Below, in pieces: positions 41,629-53,257 of a stretch of DNA of 64,000 nt. The stretch is taken from the NCBI GenBank assembly GCA_001874155.1, contig MPDB01000001.1, positions 649,431-713,430 on the forward strand, written 5' to 3'. The notes below the pieces were generated by a model that saw only the letters and a program-made list of their open reading frames with translations, was not told the DNA's origin and searched no databases. Both the position numbers and the translations under genes were made by a program. Numbering within the stretch: the first letter of the stretch is position 1; every line of letters starts with the position of its first letter. Source of the stretch: Vibrio sp. MedPE-SWchi (GTDB lineage Bacteria; Pseudomonadota; Gammaproteobacteria; Enterobacterales; Vibrionaceae).

Positions 41629-43017
41629 TTATTTACGGCGCCATGTCGTGCCGTCTGCACCGTCTTCTAAAACGATGCCCATTTCATTTAGCCTGTCTCT
41701 CGCCATATCTGCGTTAGCCCAGTCTTTTGAAGCTCGAGAGTCGTTACGTAACTTAATTAGGGCTTCTATCTCAGCCACTTCATCGTTGTCACCGGAGTCG
41801 CCTTTTAGGAACGCTTCTGGATCTTGATGCAAAATACCGATCACATCCGCCAGTTCGCGCATTAGGCTACCCAGCTCACTCGCCTTCTGCATATCTTCGG
41901 TCTTGATACGGTTGATATCACGAGCCATCTCGAACAGTACAGAATAAGCTTCAGGCGTATTGAAGTCATCGTTCATCGCCTCAGAGAAGCGAGAAACATA
42001 CTGTTCGCCACCCGCAGCAGGAACCGTTAAATCCAAACCACGTAGAGATGTATACAAACGCTCTAATGATGCTCGCGCTTGGTTTAAGTTCTCTTCGCTA
42101 TAATTGAGCTGACTGCGATAGTGCCCTGACATCAAAAAGTAACGCACTGTTTCTGAGTCATAGTGATTTAAGACATCGCGAATCGTGAAGAAATTGCCTA
42201 ATGACTTCGACATTTTCTCTCGGTCGACCATCACCATACCGCTGTGCATCCAAGTATTCACATATTTGGTGCCATGAGCACAGCAAGATTGCGCGATTTC
42301 ATTTTCATGGTGTGGGAACTGCAAATCAGAGCCACCACCGTGAATATCAAAATGATTGCCTAGAATCGATGAATTCATTGCGGAACATTCAATGTGCCAG
42401 CCTGGACGACCTGGTCCCCAAGGCGATTCCCATGTTGGTTCACCCGGCTTAGACATCTTCCAAAGAACGAAATCCATACCACTGCGTTTTACACTGGCTT
42501 CTTCCAAAGTCACGCGAGATCCGGCTTGTAGCTGCTCTAGATCCTGACCAGACAAACGACCATATTCTTCATATTTCTTTACTTCGAACATAACATCACC
42601 ATTACTGGCAACGTACGCAAAACCGCGTTCTATCAGCTTTTCAACCAGCTCGATGATCTCTTTAATGTATTCTGTTGCACGAGGCTCAACATCTGGACGC
42701 TTCATATTCAACGCATCAAAGTCTGCGTGCATTTCCGCGATCAAACGTTCCGTCAATGAATCACAAGACTCGCCATTTTCCGCCGCACGCTTAATGATTT
42801 TATCGTCGATATCAGTAATGTTGCGGACAAAGTTCAAGTCAAAACCAAGGTAGCGCAAGTAGCGTGAAACCACATCAAATGAAACGAAGGTGCGGCCATG
42901 TCCAATGTGACAGAGATCGTATATGGTTACCCCACAGACATACATGCCTACTTTCCCGGCATTGATTGGTTTGAATTCCTCTTTCTGTCTCGTGAGCGAG
43001 TTATATATCTTTAACAT
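41629..43017 (-). CDS. cysS: Cysteinyl-tRNA synthetase
   Basis: Class I synthetase charging tRNA-Cys. 462 residues. Zinc ligand Cys28 and the HIGH-type motif in [19 protein letters not shown], the WHIECSAM segment near residue 206 with further zinc ligands, and KMSKSLGNF near residue 269 are present. The C-terminal helical bundle and the end [13 protein letters not shown] fit the family. Divergent from ppiB. Confidence 0.98.
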   Translation of the reverse strand: MLKIYNSLTRQKEEFKPINAGKVGMYVCGVTIYDLCHIGHGRTFVSFDVVSRYLRYLGFDLNFVRNITDIDDKIIKRAAENGESCDSLTERLIAEMHADFDALNMKRPDVEPRATEYIKEIIELVEKLIERGFAYVASNGDVMFEVKKYEEYGRLSGQDLEQLQAGSRVTLEEASVKRSGMDFVLWKMSKPGEPTWESPWGPGRPGWHIECSAMNSSILGNHFDIHGGGSDLQFPHHENEIAQSCCAHGTKYVNTWMHSGMVMVDREKMSKSLGNFFTIRDVLNHYDSETVRYFLMSGHYRSQLNYSEENLNQARASLERLYTSLRGLDLTVPAAGGEQYVSRFSEAMNDDFNTPEAYSVLFEMARDINRIKTEDMQKASELGSLMRELADVIGILHQDPEAFLKGDSGDNDEVAEIEALIKLRNDSRASKDWANADMARDRLNEMGIVLEDGADGTTWRRK

Positions 43018-43216
43018 GATCTCTATCTAATATTAGGTGAAATAAAATAGTGGGTCAGTATATCAAGTCATGGCTTTTTACGTAATCCCATCGGAGGGAA
43101 AAACTCATCATAAACGGGGATTGATTGAACGTTTCTATGATAATCCACGTATTAAAATGGACACAGTTGATATAGAATCTTGCCCTAATGTCAAAAACAT
43201 GAATAAAGGTAACGTC

Positions 43217-43711
43217 ATGATCACTCTTCATACTAATTTCGGGGACATCAAAGTCCAACTCAATGAAGAAAAAGCACCAGAAACAAGTGCTAACTTTTTA
43301 CAGTACTGCCGTGATGGATTTTACGACAACACACTTTTCCACCGTGTTATCGATGGTTTCATGGTACAAGGTGGTGGTATGGAGTCTGGCTTACGTGAAA
43401 AAGCGACTCGCGCTACGATCAAAAATGAAGCAAACAATGGCCTAAGCAACAAAATAGGTACATTGGCAATGGCTCGTACTATGGAACCACATTCTGCTAG
43501 CTCTCAATTCTTCATCAATGTAAATAACAACAACTTCCTAGATTTCCGCTCTGAAAGCATGGACGGTTGGGGTTACTGTGTATTTGCAGAAGTTGTTGAA
43601 GGCATGGACGTTGTTAACCAAATTAAAGGCGTTAGCACAGGCACTATGGGTATGCACCAAGATGTACCTCTAGAAGAAGTTGTCATTACTGGCACAACTA
43701 TCGAAGAGTAA
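43217..43711 (+). CDS. ppiB: Peptidyl-prolyl cis-trans isomerase B (cyclophilin)
   Basis: Cytoplasmic cyclophilin that speeds proline isomerisation during folding. 164 residues from ATG 43217 ([15 protein letters not shown]), which has AAAGGT seven bases upstream; the frame is open 49 codons further upstream without resemblance to the family. Catalytic region [14 protein letters not shown] and the [19 protein letters not shown] segment are typical. Divergent from cysS, followed by a terminator that ends four bases before lpxH. Confidence 0.95.
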   Translation: MITLHTNFGDIKVQLNEEKAPETSANFLQYCRDGFYDNTLFHRVIDGFMVQGGGMESGLREKATRATIKNEANNGLSNKIGTLAMARTMEPHSASSQFFINVNNNNFLDFRSESMDGWGYCVFAEVVEGMDVVNQIKGVSTGTMGMHQDVPLEEVVITGTTIEE

Positions 43712-43719
43712 AAGAGTTA

Positions 43720-43749
43720 GGAGAGCACGCTTGTTGCTCTCCTTTTTTT
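43720..43749 (+). terminator. Rho-independent terminator after ppiB, abutting lpxH
   Basis: GGAGAGCA pairs with TGCTCTCC around a seven-base loop, followed by seven T. It ends four bases before the lpxH ATG. Confidence 0.9.
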
Positions 43750-43753
43750 CATT

Positions 43754-44479
43754 ATGACAACACTATTTATTTCCGATCTACATCTATCCCCCTCTCGACC
43801 AGACATCACCCAATGCTTTATTGACTTTATGAGAAATGAAGCAATTCACGCGACAACCCTTTATGTGCTCGGCGATTTGTTCGAATTTTGGATTGGTGAT
43901 GATGACAACAGCGAATTTTCACTTGAGATTCAACAAGAATTTAAGCGGTTAACCCATGCGGGTGTTACGTGCTTTTTCACTCAAGGAAATCGAGATTTTC
44001 TCGTGGGCAAGCGCTTCGCGAATAAAACAGGAATGAGCTTACTTCCAGATGAAACCGTCATTGACCTTTATGGAAGAAAAGCAGTCATTTTGCACGGGGA
44101 TACCTTGTGTACACTCGATGTAAAATACCTTGAATATCGAAAAAAAGTCCACCAACCTTGGCTGCAATGGTTTTTTAACCGAATCCCTTTCTTTATTAAA
44201 AAGAAGATCGTCTCAAAGGTTCAGTCAGATATCAAAGAAGATAAGCAGACTAAATCGCTCGACATAATGGACGTGACGCCTGATGAAGTTGTTTCAGTGA
44301 TGAACCAACATCACGTTAATTTAATGATTCACGGACACACTCATCGCCCAAATATTCACCAACTAAATACCAATTCAGGTGACGGTACCCGCATTGTGCT
44401 CGGAGACTGGTACACCCAAGGTTCAATTTTGGTCTATGATGAAAATGGCTTTGAATTAAAAACAAAACCTTTTACGTAA
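43754..44479 (+). CDS. lpxH: UDP-2,3-diacylglucosamine hydrolase
   Basis: Peripheral membrane metallophosphoesterase that converts UDP-diacylglucosamine to lipid X in lipid A synthesis. 241 residues. Metal-binding motifs are complete: [35 protein letters not shown] and [11 protein letters not shown] 43754 gives the standard [11 protein letters not shown] start. There is no Shine-Dalgarno; upstream is the T-run of the ppiB terminator. Translation may depend on read-through RNA or start-proximal features. Confidence 0.96.
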   Translation: MTTLFISDLHLSPSRPDITQCFIDFMRNEAIHATTLYVLGDLFEFWIGDDDNSEFSLEIQQEFKRLTHAGVTCFFTQGNRDFLVGKRFANKTGMSLLPDETVIDLYGRKAVILHGDTLCTLDVKYLEYRKKVHQPWLQWFFNRIPFFIKKKIVSKVQSDIKEDKQTKSLDIMDVTPDEVVSVMNQHHVNLMIHGHTHRPNIHQLNTNSGDGTRIVLGDWYTQGSILVYDENGFELKTKPFT

Positions 44480-44568
44480 ATCTAAACTCGACTAATATCA
44501 ATATGAGTTAACACTCATATGTATACCAACGTCGATTTTAGCCCACTGTATGAAGTAAGAGATTAGCA

Positions 44569-45780
44569 TTGAAATATTCCTATATTGCTAGGCAACCTAT
44601 CTTAGATCGAGATAAAAAGACTATCGGCTATGAGTTGCTATTTAGAGACGGCCTAAATAATAGCTTCCCAGAGATTGATCCCGACTTGGCAACTAGCCGG
44701 CTTCTCTCTGACCACTTTTTATCTACTCATTATTCGACGCTAGGCAATCATCTGGGGTTCGTGAACTTCCCATACCAGAGCCTCATCAATAGAGTTCCGA
44801 GTCTATTTCCTGCTGATAACTTGGTGATCGAAATCCTTGAGGATTGCCAGCCAACAGATGAGCTACTTGCAGCGATTAAAGAGATGGCAGAGCAAGGATA
44901 TACCATTGCACTTGATGACTTTGTTCCTAGTAAAGAATGGAAGCAATTTCTTCCCTATGTCTCTATTATCAAGTTTGATATACGCATCGTCTCTATTGCC
45001 AAATCAAAACAATTCATTCAAAAAATACCCTCAGGGAAAATTCTTTTCTTAGCGGAGAAAGTAGAAACACACGAAGAATTTCAACAAGCGAAAGATGCTG
45101 GCTTTGATTACTTTCAAGGGTATTTTTTCAGTAAGCCTGAAATCATTCAGCGTAAAGCTCTCGAACCCTCACTGATTACGCTTATTCAGCTGTGTAAAGA
45201 AGTGGCCAAAGAAGACGTTAACTTTCAGGCAGTTGAAGAGCTTGTCAGCACCGATTTATCGCTATCTTACAAGCTGCTTACTTTCGTCAATTCTTCGTCT
45301 ACTGTCAGTACTAAAATCGCTTCATTTAAGCAGGCAGTTGTCTACCTTGGTACCGCTAAACTGAGAAAATTCATTTCCCTTGTCGCAATAGCTTCAACTC
45401 AGGAGTCAAAACCTGACTATCTCTATGGCTTATCCATTCAGCGAGCACGCTTTTGTGAACTGCTGTATTCTAAATACCAAACGAAACAGACGGAAGGTAA
45501 CGCTTTTCTCACTGGGATGTTCTCACTACTCGACAGTTTACTTGACCAACCGCTAGAAGACTTGGTCAAAGAGATGCCAATAGAAGAAGAAGTGAAAGAA
45601 GCATTAAGCTACGAGTCCGGGCAGCTCGGTCAGATTTTATTGCTTGTTAAAGCTTATGAGAAAGCAGATTGGAATCAAGTCAGTTCTCTATCTGACCAAC
45701 TAGAATTGACCAATGATAGTGTCAATCGAAGCTACGATGAGTCGGTTAAATGGACCGCAGATCTTCTCGACGCTTGCTAA
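44569..45780 (+). CDS. EAL-HDOD domain protein (YuxH/CdgJ-like)
   Basis: A 403-residue cytoplasmic protein with an N-terminal EAL domain (about 1-200) and a C-terminal HDOD domain (about 205-395). The EAL signature reads YELLFRDG (ELL for EAL); other positions resemble an active site (FVNFP, VIEILED, ALDDFV, IIKFDI, LAEKVET, QGYFFSKP), but the loop after DDF lacks the usual Gly-Thr-Gly. Phosphodiesterase activity is therefore uncertain. A related EAL-HDOD protein in V. cholerae is CdgJ. The start is a TTG at 44569 with AAGAGA before it and the expected MKYSYIARQPILDR. Confidence 0.88.
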   Translation: MKYSYIARQPILDRDKKTIGYELLFRDGLNNSFPEIDPDLATSRLLSDHFLSTHYSTLGNHLGFVNFPYQSLINRVPSLFPADNLVIEILEDCQPTDELLAAIKEMAEQGYTIALDDFVPSKEWKQFLPYVSIIKFDIRIVSIAKSKQFIQKIPSGKILFLAEKVETHEEFQQAKDAGFDYFQGYFFSKPEIIQRKALEPSLITLIQLCKEVAKEDVNFQAVEELVSTDLSLSYKLLTFVNSSSTVSTKIASFKQAVVYLGTAKLRKFISLVAIASTQESKPDYLYGLSIQRARFCELLYSKYQTKQTEGNAFLTGMFSLLDSLLDQPLEDLVKEMPIEEEVKEALSYESGQLGQILLLVKAYEKADWNQVSSLSDQLELTNDSVNRSYDESVKWTADLLDAC

Positions 45781-45902
45781 CTCTGTGAGTTTCGCAACCA
45801 TAGTCTTAGAAAGAATTAAGGCTATGGTTCGGTTTTACATACAGCCAACCGCCCACTAAAATAGCCAACCTAAATATACCTATAAATATCCTGGAATTTT
45901 TG

Positions 45903-46385
45903 ATGTCTAAATGCCCTTGCGGTAGCGCAGCGCCCTATCGATTATGCTGTGAGCCTATCCACCTCGATCAACATTCTGCAAAAAAGCCGGAACAAATTAT
46001 GCGCGCGCGATATAGCGCTCATGTTTTGAAGTTAGTTGATTTCGTCATCGATACTTACCATCCAAGTTGCAACGCGCACGAGTCACGTGACGGTATCACC
46101 GAGTCCATCAACTCTGACTGGCAAAAACTTGAGGTAATCGGTACAGAAGAAGGCGAGAGCAGCAATGAAGGCTACGTTTCATTTAGGGCCTATTTCAATG
46201 AGGGGCAACAACAGTATTGTATGCAAGAGAAATCTCGCTTTGTTAAACACGATGGTCTCTGGTTCTATATTGATGGCGTAGTCGAAGGGCAAGAAGAAAG
46301 TGTAACGCAGCCTAGCGCGAAAGTGGGCCGAAATGATCCATGCACTTGTGGCAGTGGTAAGAAGTCTAAAAAGTGCTGTCGCTAA
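45903..46385 (+). CDS. YchJ-like protein (UPF0225) with SEC-C motifs at both ends
   Basis: A 160-residue protein starting SKCPCGSAAPYRLCCE and ending NDPCTCGSGKKSKKCCR, i.e. a zinc-binding SEC-C motif at each end, with an NTF2-like YchJ middle domain (MRARYSAHVLKLVDFVIDTYHPS). Function is not established in the family. ATG at 45903 is chosen over an adjacent TTG one codon upstream. Single gene convergent with serS. Confidence 0.88.
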   Translation: MSKCPCGSAAPYRLCCEPIHLDQHSAKKPEQIMRARYSAHVLKLVDFVIDTYHPSCNAHESRDGITESINSDWQKLEVIGTEEGESSNEGYVSFRAYFNEGQQQYCMQEKSRFVKHDGLWFYIDGVVEGQEESVTQPSAKVGRNDPCTCGSGKKSKKCCR

Positions 46386-46441
46386 TGTACCTGTAACAAT
46401 TGCGTACCAGCGATATCCGTCATTAAGCTGGCGACAAAGAC

Positions 46442-46474
46442 AAAAAAGCCGACAAATAATTCTGTCGGCTTTTT
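46442..46474 (+). terminator. Bidirectional terminator between the YchJ-like gene and serS
   Basis: AAAAGCCGACA pairs with TGTCGGCTTTT around a loop of about eight bases, with T-run on both strands. Confidence 0.9.
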
Positions 46475-46492
46475 CAGTATACAGTTAGGCAA

Positions 46493-47815
<1,323 letters not shown>

Positions 47816-47905
47816 TTATGGTTGTGAAAAAACGCATTGAAACAACACCTAAACGGTGACCAATACGTAGAGAAATTTTAATCGAACAAATGTATCCAAA
47901 AACAC

Positions 47906-49252
47906 TCACTTTTCATAGCGCTTTTGTGGGCTTTTTGCGTCTAAACTAGCCAAGTAATCTAACTTTTCGCCAATTTTTGTCTCCAAGCCTCTATTTGTTG
48001 GTTGATAGTAACGTACATGGCTCATTTCTGGTGGGAGATATACCTCGCCCGCAGCGTAAGCTCCTTGCTCGTCGTGAGCATAGCGGTACTCTGCACCATA
48101 GCCCATATCTTTCATCAAACTGGTCGGCGCATTTCTTAGGTGAACCGGCACGTCATATTCGGGATACTCTTTTGCGTCTCTTAGTGCCTGTTTCCATGCG
48201 TTATACACAGCATTGCTCTTCGGCGCGCAAGCCAAGTAGACAACAGCTTGTGCTATGGCTCGCTCACCTTCTGCTGGCCCAATTCTGGTAAAACAATCCC
48301 ACGCCGACATAGCGACCTGCATTGCTCGAGGGTCGGCATTACCGATGTCTTCGGAAGCAATGGCCAGTAATCGCCTTGCAATATAAAGTGGGTCGCACCC
48401 TGCCGAAATCATTCTGGCTGACCAATAAAGTGCGCCGTCGGGGTTAGACCCTCGAATAGACTTGTGAACGGCTGAGATTAGGTCATACCAAATATCGCCT
48501 TTGTTATCGAAGCGCGATACTTTTTCACCAGCGACCTCAGCCAATAGAGGAAGAGTCACTTGCTTTACGCCCTGCTCCTCTTCTGCCATATCAAAAAGAA
48601 GCTCTAAGTAGTTAAGTGACATACGAGCATCACCATTGACCAACTCAGCCAATCGATCTAGGACACCATCGTGAAATGTCGCTTTGATCTTCCCCATCCC
48701 TCTGTCGCTATCTTCTAGCGCTTGAGTTAAGGCAAGCTTAATCTCTTCAATAGAGAGCGAAGTGAGTTTATAAACCCTAGCTCGAGACAATAGTGCATTG
48801 TTTAACTCAAACGATGGGTTTTCTGTGGTCGCGCCAATGAAAGTAACCGTGCCATCTTCAATGTGAGGTAAAAAAGCATCTTGTTGAGATTTATTAAAAC
48901 GATGAACCTCATCAACAAACAAAATGGTTCGCTTACCTGCCATTTTGTTTTCACGTGCTTTTTCGATAGCCGCTCGAATATCCTTAACACCCGAGGTGAC
49001 AGCAGAAACTCGCTCAACTTCGGCATCCGCATAATTGGCGGCGACTTCAGCGAGCGTCGTTTTCCCAGTTCCAGGGGGGCCCCAAAGAATCATTGAGTGA
49101 ATTTGACCGGCTTCAAGCGCTCTTCTAAGAGGCTTACCGAATCCAAGTATGTGCTGTTGCCCGATATACTGCTCAACCGTTTCGGGGCGCATACGAGCGG
49201 CGAGTGGACGAAAATCTTCCTCACCCGAAAAGTCGAGGCTCAAGTTACTCAT
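47906..49252 (-). CDS. rarA: RarA (MgsA), replication-associated recombination AAA+ ATPase
   Basis: Clamp-loader-like ATPase acting at stalled replication forks. 448 residues. Walker [13 protein letters not shown] near residue 55, Walker [11 protein letters not shown] near residue 110, sensor [18 protein letters not shown], and the C-terminal tetramerisation region with [23 protein letters not shown]. Start ATG is two bases after the lolA stop, so lolA-rarA are co-transcribed, as is usual in gammaproteobacteria. Confidence 0.97.
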   Translation of the reverse strand: MSNLSLDFSGEEDFRPLAARMRPETVEQYIGQQHILGFGKPLRRALEAGQIHSMILWGPPGTGKTTLAEVAANYADAEVERVSAVTSGVKDIRAAIEKARENKMAGKRTILFVDEVHRFNKSQQDAFLPHIEDGTVTFIGATTENPSFELNNALLSRARVYKLTSLSIEEIKLALTQALEDSDRGMGKIKATFHDGVLDRLAELVNGDARMSLNYLELLFDMAEEEQGVKQVTLPLLAEVAGEKVSRFDNKGDIWYDLISAVHKSIRGSNPDGALYWSARMISAGCDPLYIARRLLAIASEDIGNADPRAMQVAMSAWDCFTRIGPAEGERAIAQAVVYLACAPKSNAVYNAWKQALRDAKEYPEYDVPVHLRNAPTSLMKDMGYGAEYRYAHDEQGAYAAGEVYLPPEMSHVRYYQPTNRGLETKIGEKLDYLASLDAKSPQKRYEK

Positions 49253-49254
49253 TA

Positions 49255-49869
49255 TTAGTTCCTTTGGTCATCGACCTCGACCCCTTCAGGGATGACAAAA
49301 GTAAATTTATCAGAATCAGGACGCTCTATTTTTACATTTTTAAAGCTAAACAGTCCGCGCTGTCCATCTTGCTCTATGACGTTAAACCCTTGAACAATGC
49401 CCTTGGTATCAATATCAATTTGAAATTGGCCTTGGTTTGAATCAACAGCCGTTGGCGTTAATGTAAAGCGATCGTCTTGCTGCGACACGCTATAGTTATC
49501 CCAATCACTCTCAACATTGCGTGTTAACAGAACGAAAGGCGTTTGTTCTACTGCTTGCGCTTGCCAATATACGCTGACCTGTTCAATGAAAGGACTGTAA
49601 TACCACAGTGTTTCACCATCCGAAATCAATGCGTTCTCATCAGGAAAAGTGGTTTCCCAGCGGAACTGGCTAGGACGAGCAATATCAACTTTCCCTTCCC
49701 CTTCCATAACGACATCGCCATCGGGACTAATAATCTGCTGACTAAACTCGGCACTAAAACCATCATTTAGGGCAAGACGATTACTGAGCTCTTCTTTCGG
49801 TGTAGCCAAAGCAGAGAAGCTGGTCAGCAGTGAACACTTTACCAAAAGTAGAAGACACCAATTTTTCAT
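49255..49869 (-). CDS. lolA: LolA, periplasmic lipoprotein carrier
   Basis: Carries outer-membrane lipoproteins from LolCDE to LolB across the periplasm. 204 residues with a signal peptide (about residues 1-22, cut after SALA), then [54 protein letters not shown], both LolA hallmarks. First of lolA-rarA. Upstream is a SEC-C protein gene rather than ftsK, its common neighbour in relatives. Confidence 0.95.
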   Translation of the reverse strand: MKNWCLLLLVKCSLLTSFSALATPKEELSNRLALNDGFSAEFSQQIISPDGDVVMEGEGKVDIARPSQFRWETTFPDENALISDGETLWYYSPFIEQVSVYWQAQAVEQTPFVLLTRNVESDWDNYSVSQQDDRFTLTPTAVDSNQGQFQIDIDTKGIVQGFNVIEQDGQRGLFSFKNVKIERPDSDKFTFVIPEGVEVDDQRN

Positions 49870-49976
49870 TTAAATACTCCGAGTTACTGCAAAATGATTA
49901 TTCAATGTATTGAGACAACAAATCTGGCCAATGTTCACCATAGGCACCTTTTTATTTACTCAACCATGACGAGCGT

Positions 49977-50591
49977 TTATTTACCGCAGCATTGCTTAAA
50001 CTTCTTGCCACTATCGCACGGACAAACATCATTCCGACCGATTTCTTTATAAGGATTCACGCTTTGACTTTTGCCACCAGCGAGCAATTCGTCCGCAGCC
50101 AATGCAACTTCAGCCACCATGAGATCAATTTGTCCAACGAGATCGTTTAATGCAGGCGGTGTTTCAATTCCAGCATTTTTCATCTGCTGGTGTGTCTGCT
50201 CTTCGTCAATCGCTAACATAAACGTGGTCAACAAGGCTTGTAGCATACGTAGAGAACCATCATTGGGTTGAACATCTGCCCAATTTTCCTCAATGATCGG
50301 CCATACCGTCATAAAGCCTTCTGCAAAATCAGACAAGCCTTCCATCGTTTCTTCAAGATTTAATAGAGTGGAAACGTCGAATTCGCTTCTTTGTAATCGA
50401 TTGAACTGAATATGAATCTGTTCTGTGATTTTTCCGACGGCCTCTGGCGTCACTTCCGTAAGTATCTGGCCTAGCCACTTTTCTGGCGCCGTCGCTTTTA
50501 CTGCAAAGTTTGCCGCAAGAATTGCCCCTTCGATATATTCCGGTGATTCGTCACAAGGCAAGGCATCAAGATTTAAAAACTCGTAGGTCAT
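49977..50591 (-). CDS. UPF0149/YecA-like protein with C-terminal SEC-C motif
   Basis: A 204-residue acidic, helical protein ending in GRNDVCPCDSGKKFKQCCGK, a zinc-binding SEC-C motif like that at the SecA C-terminus. The N-terminal part resembles the UPF0149 (YecA/YgfB) family. The ATG at 50591 is preferred, as a TATAAT at 50623-50628 lies inside any longer frame. Role unknown. It is divergent from dusC with 128 bases between them. Confidence 0.82.
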   Translation of the reverse strand: MTYEFLNLDALPCDESPEYIEGAILAANFAVKATAPEKWLGQILTEVTPEAVGKITEQIHIQFNRLQRSEFDVSTLLNLEETMEGLSDFAEGFMTVWPIIEENWADVQPNDGSLRMLQALLTTFMLAIDEEQTHQQMKNAGIETPPALNDLVGQIDLMVAEVALAADELLAGGKSQSVNPYKEIGRNDVCPCDSGKKFKQCCGK

Positions 50592-50622
50592 GTCATTTTT
50601 TAAGTTGGAGAAAACAGCGGTT

Positions 50623-50628
50623 ATTATA
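50623..50628 (-). promoter_or_regulatory. Candidate -10 element for the YecA-like gene
   Basis: Perfect TATAAT on the minus strand, 32 bases upstream of the chosen start. A TTGTCA lies 19 bases further upstream, slightly long for a sigma-70 spacer. Confidence 0.45.
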
Positions 50629-50719
50629 GCCTGAAGCAAGCGTTTAGTGACAATCTATTCGAGAGTCTCTACAATCTCGCATCGAAATTCTTCCCACAGA
50701 TAACTAAAGGCAACAGCGT

Positions 50720-51682
50720 ATGCGTGTCATTCTTGGCCCTATGGAGGGTGTGTTAGATCACTTAATGCGAGAAATTCTTACTGATATCAATGATTACGAT
50801 CTTTGTGTCACTGAATTTGTTCGTGTGAGTGAGCAAGAGCTGCCCGATCACGTTTTCCACCGCCTTTGCCCTGAGCTACTCACTCACTCTCACACCAAGT
50901 CAGGTGTTCCAGTCCATATCCAGCTTTTAGGTCAACACCCTAAGTGGATGGCTAGAAACGCAATCAAAGCGGCTAGCCTTGGAGCGAAAGGGATAGATCT
51001 TAACTTTGGTTGCCCTGCTCGTCTGGTCAATAAAAGCCGAGGAGGAGCTGCGTTACTTCAGCATCCAGAACTCATTCACGATGTTGTACAAGCTTGCCGA
51101 GAGGCCGTTCCTCAGCATATCCCTGTATCCGCCAAGATTCGATTGGGTTGGGAGAACCCGGATGATTGTTTCAAAATCGTCGAATCGATTGAGGCCGCTG
51201 GTGCCGATGAATTGACCGTACACGCGAGAACAAAGGCAGGTGGCTATAAGGCGAGTGAGATAAAGTGGGAATACATAAATGACATTCGAAAAAATTCTAC
51301 TATCCCCATTATTGCCAATGGTGAGATATGGAATTATCAGGATGGTCAACGCTGTATCGAAACCACGGGAATAGACTCATTGATGGTATGCCGAGGCGCG
51401 TTCAACGTTCCAAATTTAGGTAATGTCGTAAAGTACAACCATTCACCTCTTCCTTGGAATGAAGTGGTTGATTTACTTCTCGCGTATTCCAGCTACGAAA
51501 TGGAAGGGGATAAAGGGATGTACTACCCAAATCGCGTTAAACAGTGGTTTGCTTATCTAAAACAGCAATACCCAGAAGCTAACGCGTTATTTCGAGAAAT
51601 TCGAACCTTCAAAACCGCAGAGCCTATTGTTGAGCATATTAAACGGTATCAACAAGCTTGCGTGGTAACAGAAGAAAACTAA
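50720..51682 (+). CDS. dusC: DusC, tRNA-dihydrouridine(16) synthase
   Basis: FMN-dependent enzyme reducing uridine 16 of tRNAs to dihydrouridine. 320 residues. The FMN barrel begins VILGPMEGVLDHLMREIL; the active-site Cys lies in DLNFGCPARLVNKSRGGAALL (near residue 98), then AKIRLGW, HARTKAGGY and IANGEIWN. The PARLVNKSRGG pattern suits DusC rather than DusA or DusB. AAAGG precedes the ATG. Confidence 0.95.
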   Translation: MRVILGPMEGVLDHLMREILTDINDYDLCVTEFVRVSEQELPDHVFHRLCPELLTHSHTKSGVPVHIQLLGQHPKWMARNAIKAASLGAKGIDLNFGCPARLVNKSRGGAALLQHPELIHDVVQACREAVPQHIPVSAKIRLGWENPDDCFKIVESIEAAGADELTVHARTKAGGYKASEIKWEYINDIRKNSTIPIIANGEIWNYQDGQRCIETTGIDSLMVCRGAFNVPNLGNVVKYNHSPLPWNEVVDLLLAYSSYEMEGDKGMYYPNRVKQWFAYLKQQYPEANALFREIRTFKTAEPIVEHIKRYQQACVVTEEN

Positions 51683-51689
51683 ACATCAT

Positions 51690-53150
51690 TCAATAAACAA
51701 GCTTATTTTTACCTGATGTTTTTGCTTGATAGAGCTTCTCATCAGCCGACTTGATGAGTTGTTCAAAGTCAAACCCGTTACCAGGGGAAACGATTTCAAC
51801 ACCGCCTGAAATGGTAAAACCTGCCGCCACCACTTTATGCGAATCTGCGCAAATGGCGGCTTTTACCCTTTCAAGAATCTTCATCAATTGCTGAGTATCA
51901 CTCCCTTTTACATAGACAACAAACTCCTCTCCGCCAAATCGAGCAGCCGCGTCATTGTTTCGGATATTCAGCTCTAATTTATCCGCCACATAACAGATAA
52001 CATCATCACCGACATCATGCCCATACGTATCATTGACTTGTTTAAAGTTATCGATATCAAAAATGGCTAAAGCAAAGGTTTTATCATGGATCGTTTTTGA
52101 TAAAAAGGCGTCAAACCCTCGACGATTCAACAATCCAGTCATCGCATCTTTCGCAGCTAGCTCTTTGAAGTGACTGCGTTCCATATTGATGTTGACGTAG
52201 AAAAGTACCAATACTAGAAAGATGTAAATAAGAAAAATAACAATCAATGTGTACTTTTCAAATTCAAAAAAGAAAGAGATCTCTTTTTTTATATCAAGGT
52301 CATAAAAAAAGACGTGATTCGCGACAACACCTTCAAAGTCTACTTCTTTCGTTCTAATGGCATTGCTAGGTACAACATCTAATTCTCTATTAATAATTCG
52401 AATTTCACTACTGAGGCTTGTCCCTTTGTCTAGCAACACATCAATATCTATATTTAATGATATGACCCCTTGAAACTCATCGTCCAGATGAACAGGAACC
52501 GTCATCGACATCACTGTCTTTCCTAACAGTATCGAATTTATCGGGCCAGATACGGTCACGCGGTCGCGGTTACGAGCAGTTTGCTTCCAATAGGGGCGAT
52601 TTTTTAAAGAGACTAGATACTCTTTAGTTACATTCTTCACCATCGTATCGGGAGAAGAGAAGACATACCCTTCAGTATCAAAGTAATGTATCCCCAATAG
52701 GTAATCGTCTAGGTCATGCAAAAAGGAAAGCACGGGGGCAAGTGAAACTTGCTTAGAAGCTCGTTCAAAGAGTGAGCTACTTGGGTCGCATATAGAGGCG
52801 TCGCCCACAAGTCGATAGTCAATATCGACGGCAGTCATAGTATCCGACTTCCCTCTAGCACGGAGTAAGGCATCAATGGGCCAAACATGACACAATCCAT
52901 CCATTATCTGGCTATTGTGCTCTAATAACAGAACACCATCCGTTTGATAATAGTTGGTAAAGCTATAATCCAACGCTGCTAGAATTTTAATCGAGCGGGT
53001 TAATGATTCATTGAGTCGCTCGTATTCCGTAGTAATCCCTCGATCAATCACATCATAGTGGCTTTTCATAACAAGGCCGGCCAAGACAAGTGAGACGATC
53101 ATAGGAACAAAGAAGACGAACTTGAGACTATAGTGCCGCTGCAGTTTCAT
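51690..53150 (-). CDS. Membrane diguanylate cyclase with a periplasmic Cache-type sensor and GGDEF domain
   Basis: A 486-residue predicted c-di-GMP synthase. A first membrane helix (about residues 10-28), a long periplasmic sensor (about 30-300) of dCache type with FDTEGYVFSSPDTM and NRPYWKQTARNRDRVTVSGPI, and a second helix (about 300-325). The GGDEF domain follows: DAMTGLLNRRGF, FDIDNFKQVNDTYGH and the active site RFGGEEF. An RNND sequence just before it forms an allosteric inhibitory site. Both active and inhibitory sites look intact. Convergent with dusC. Confidence 0.92.
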   Translation of the reverse strand: MKLQRHYSLKFVFFVPMIVSLVLAGLVMKSHYDVIDRGITTEYERLNESLTRSIKILAALDYSFTNYYQTDGVLLLEHNSQIMDGLCHVWPIDALLRARGKSDTMTAVDIDYRLVGDASICDPSSSLFERASKQVSLAPVLSFLHDLDDYLLGIHYFDTEGYVFSSPDTMVKNVTKEYLVSLKNRPYWKQTARNRDRVTVSGPINSILLGKTVMSMTVPVHLDDEFQGVISLNIDIDVLLDKGTSLSSEIRIINRELDVVPSNAIRTKEVDFEGVVANHVFFYDLDIKKEISFFFEFEKYTLIVIFLIYIFLVLVLFYVNINMERSHFKELAAKDAMTGLLNRRGFDAFLSKTIHDKTFALAIFDIDNFKQVNDTYGHDVGDDVICYVADKLELNIRNNDAAARFGGEEFVVYVKGSDTQQLMKILERVKAAICADSHKVVAAGFTISGGVEIVSPGNGFDFEQLIKSADEKLYQAKTSGKNKLVY

Positions 53151-53183
53151 TAAAACGATTTTACCTATCTATGAAGAAGCCAT

Positions 53184-53219
53184 GAAAAAGCCCATTTAAT
53201 ATTATTAACAAATGGGCTT
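53184..53219 (-). terminator. Rho-independent terminator of the ABC importer operon
   Basis: GCCCATTT pairs with AAATGGGC around a 12-base loop, followed on the minus strand by TTTTT. It lies 40 bases beyond the ATP-binding gene stop. Confidence 0.82.
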
Positions 53220-53257
53220 GTAAAGTATAGACACATGTTGGACTCAGTGGTGAGTCA

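Noticed and set aside
43070..43216. 49-codon N-terminal extension of PpiB
   Set aside because: No resemblance to cyclophilins or a signal peptide; a good ribosome site precedes the ATG at 43217.
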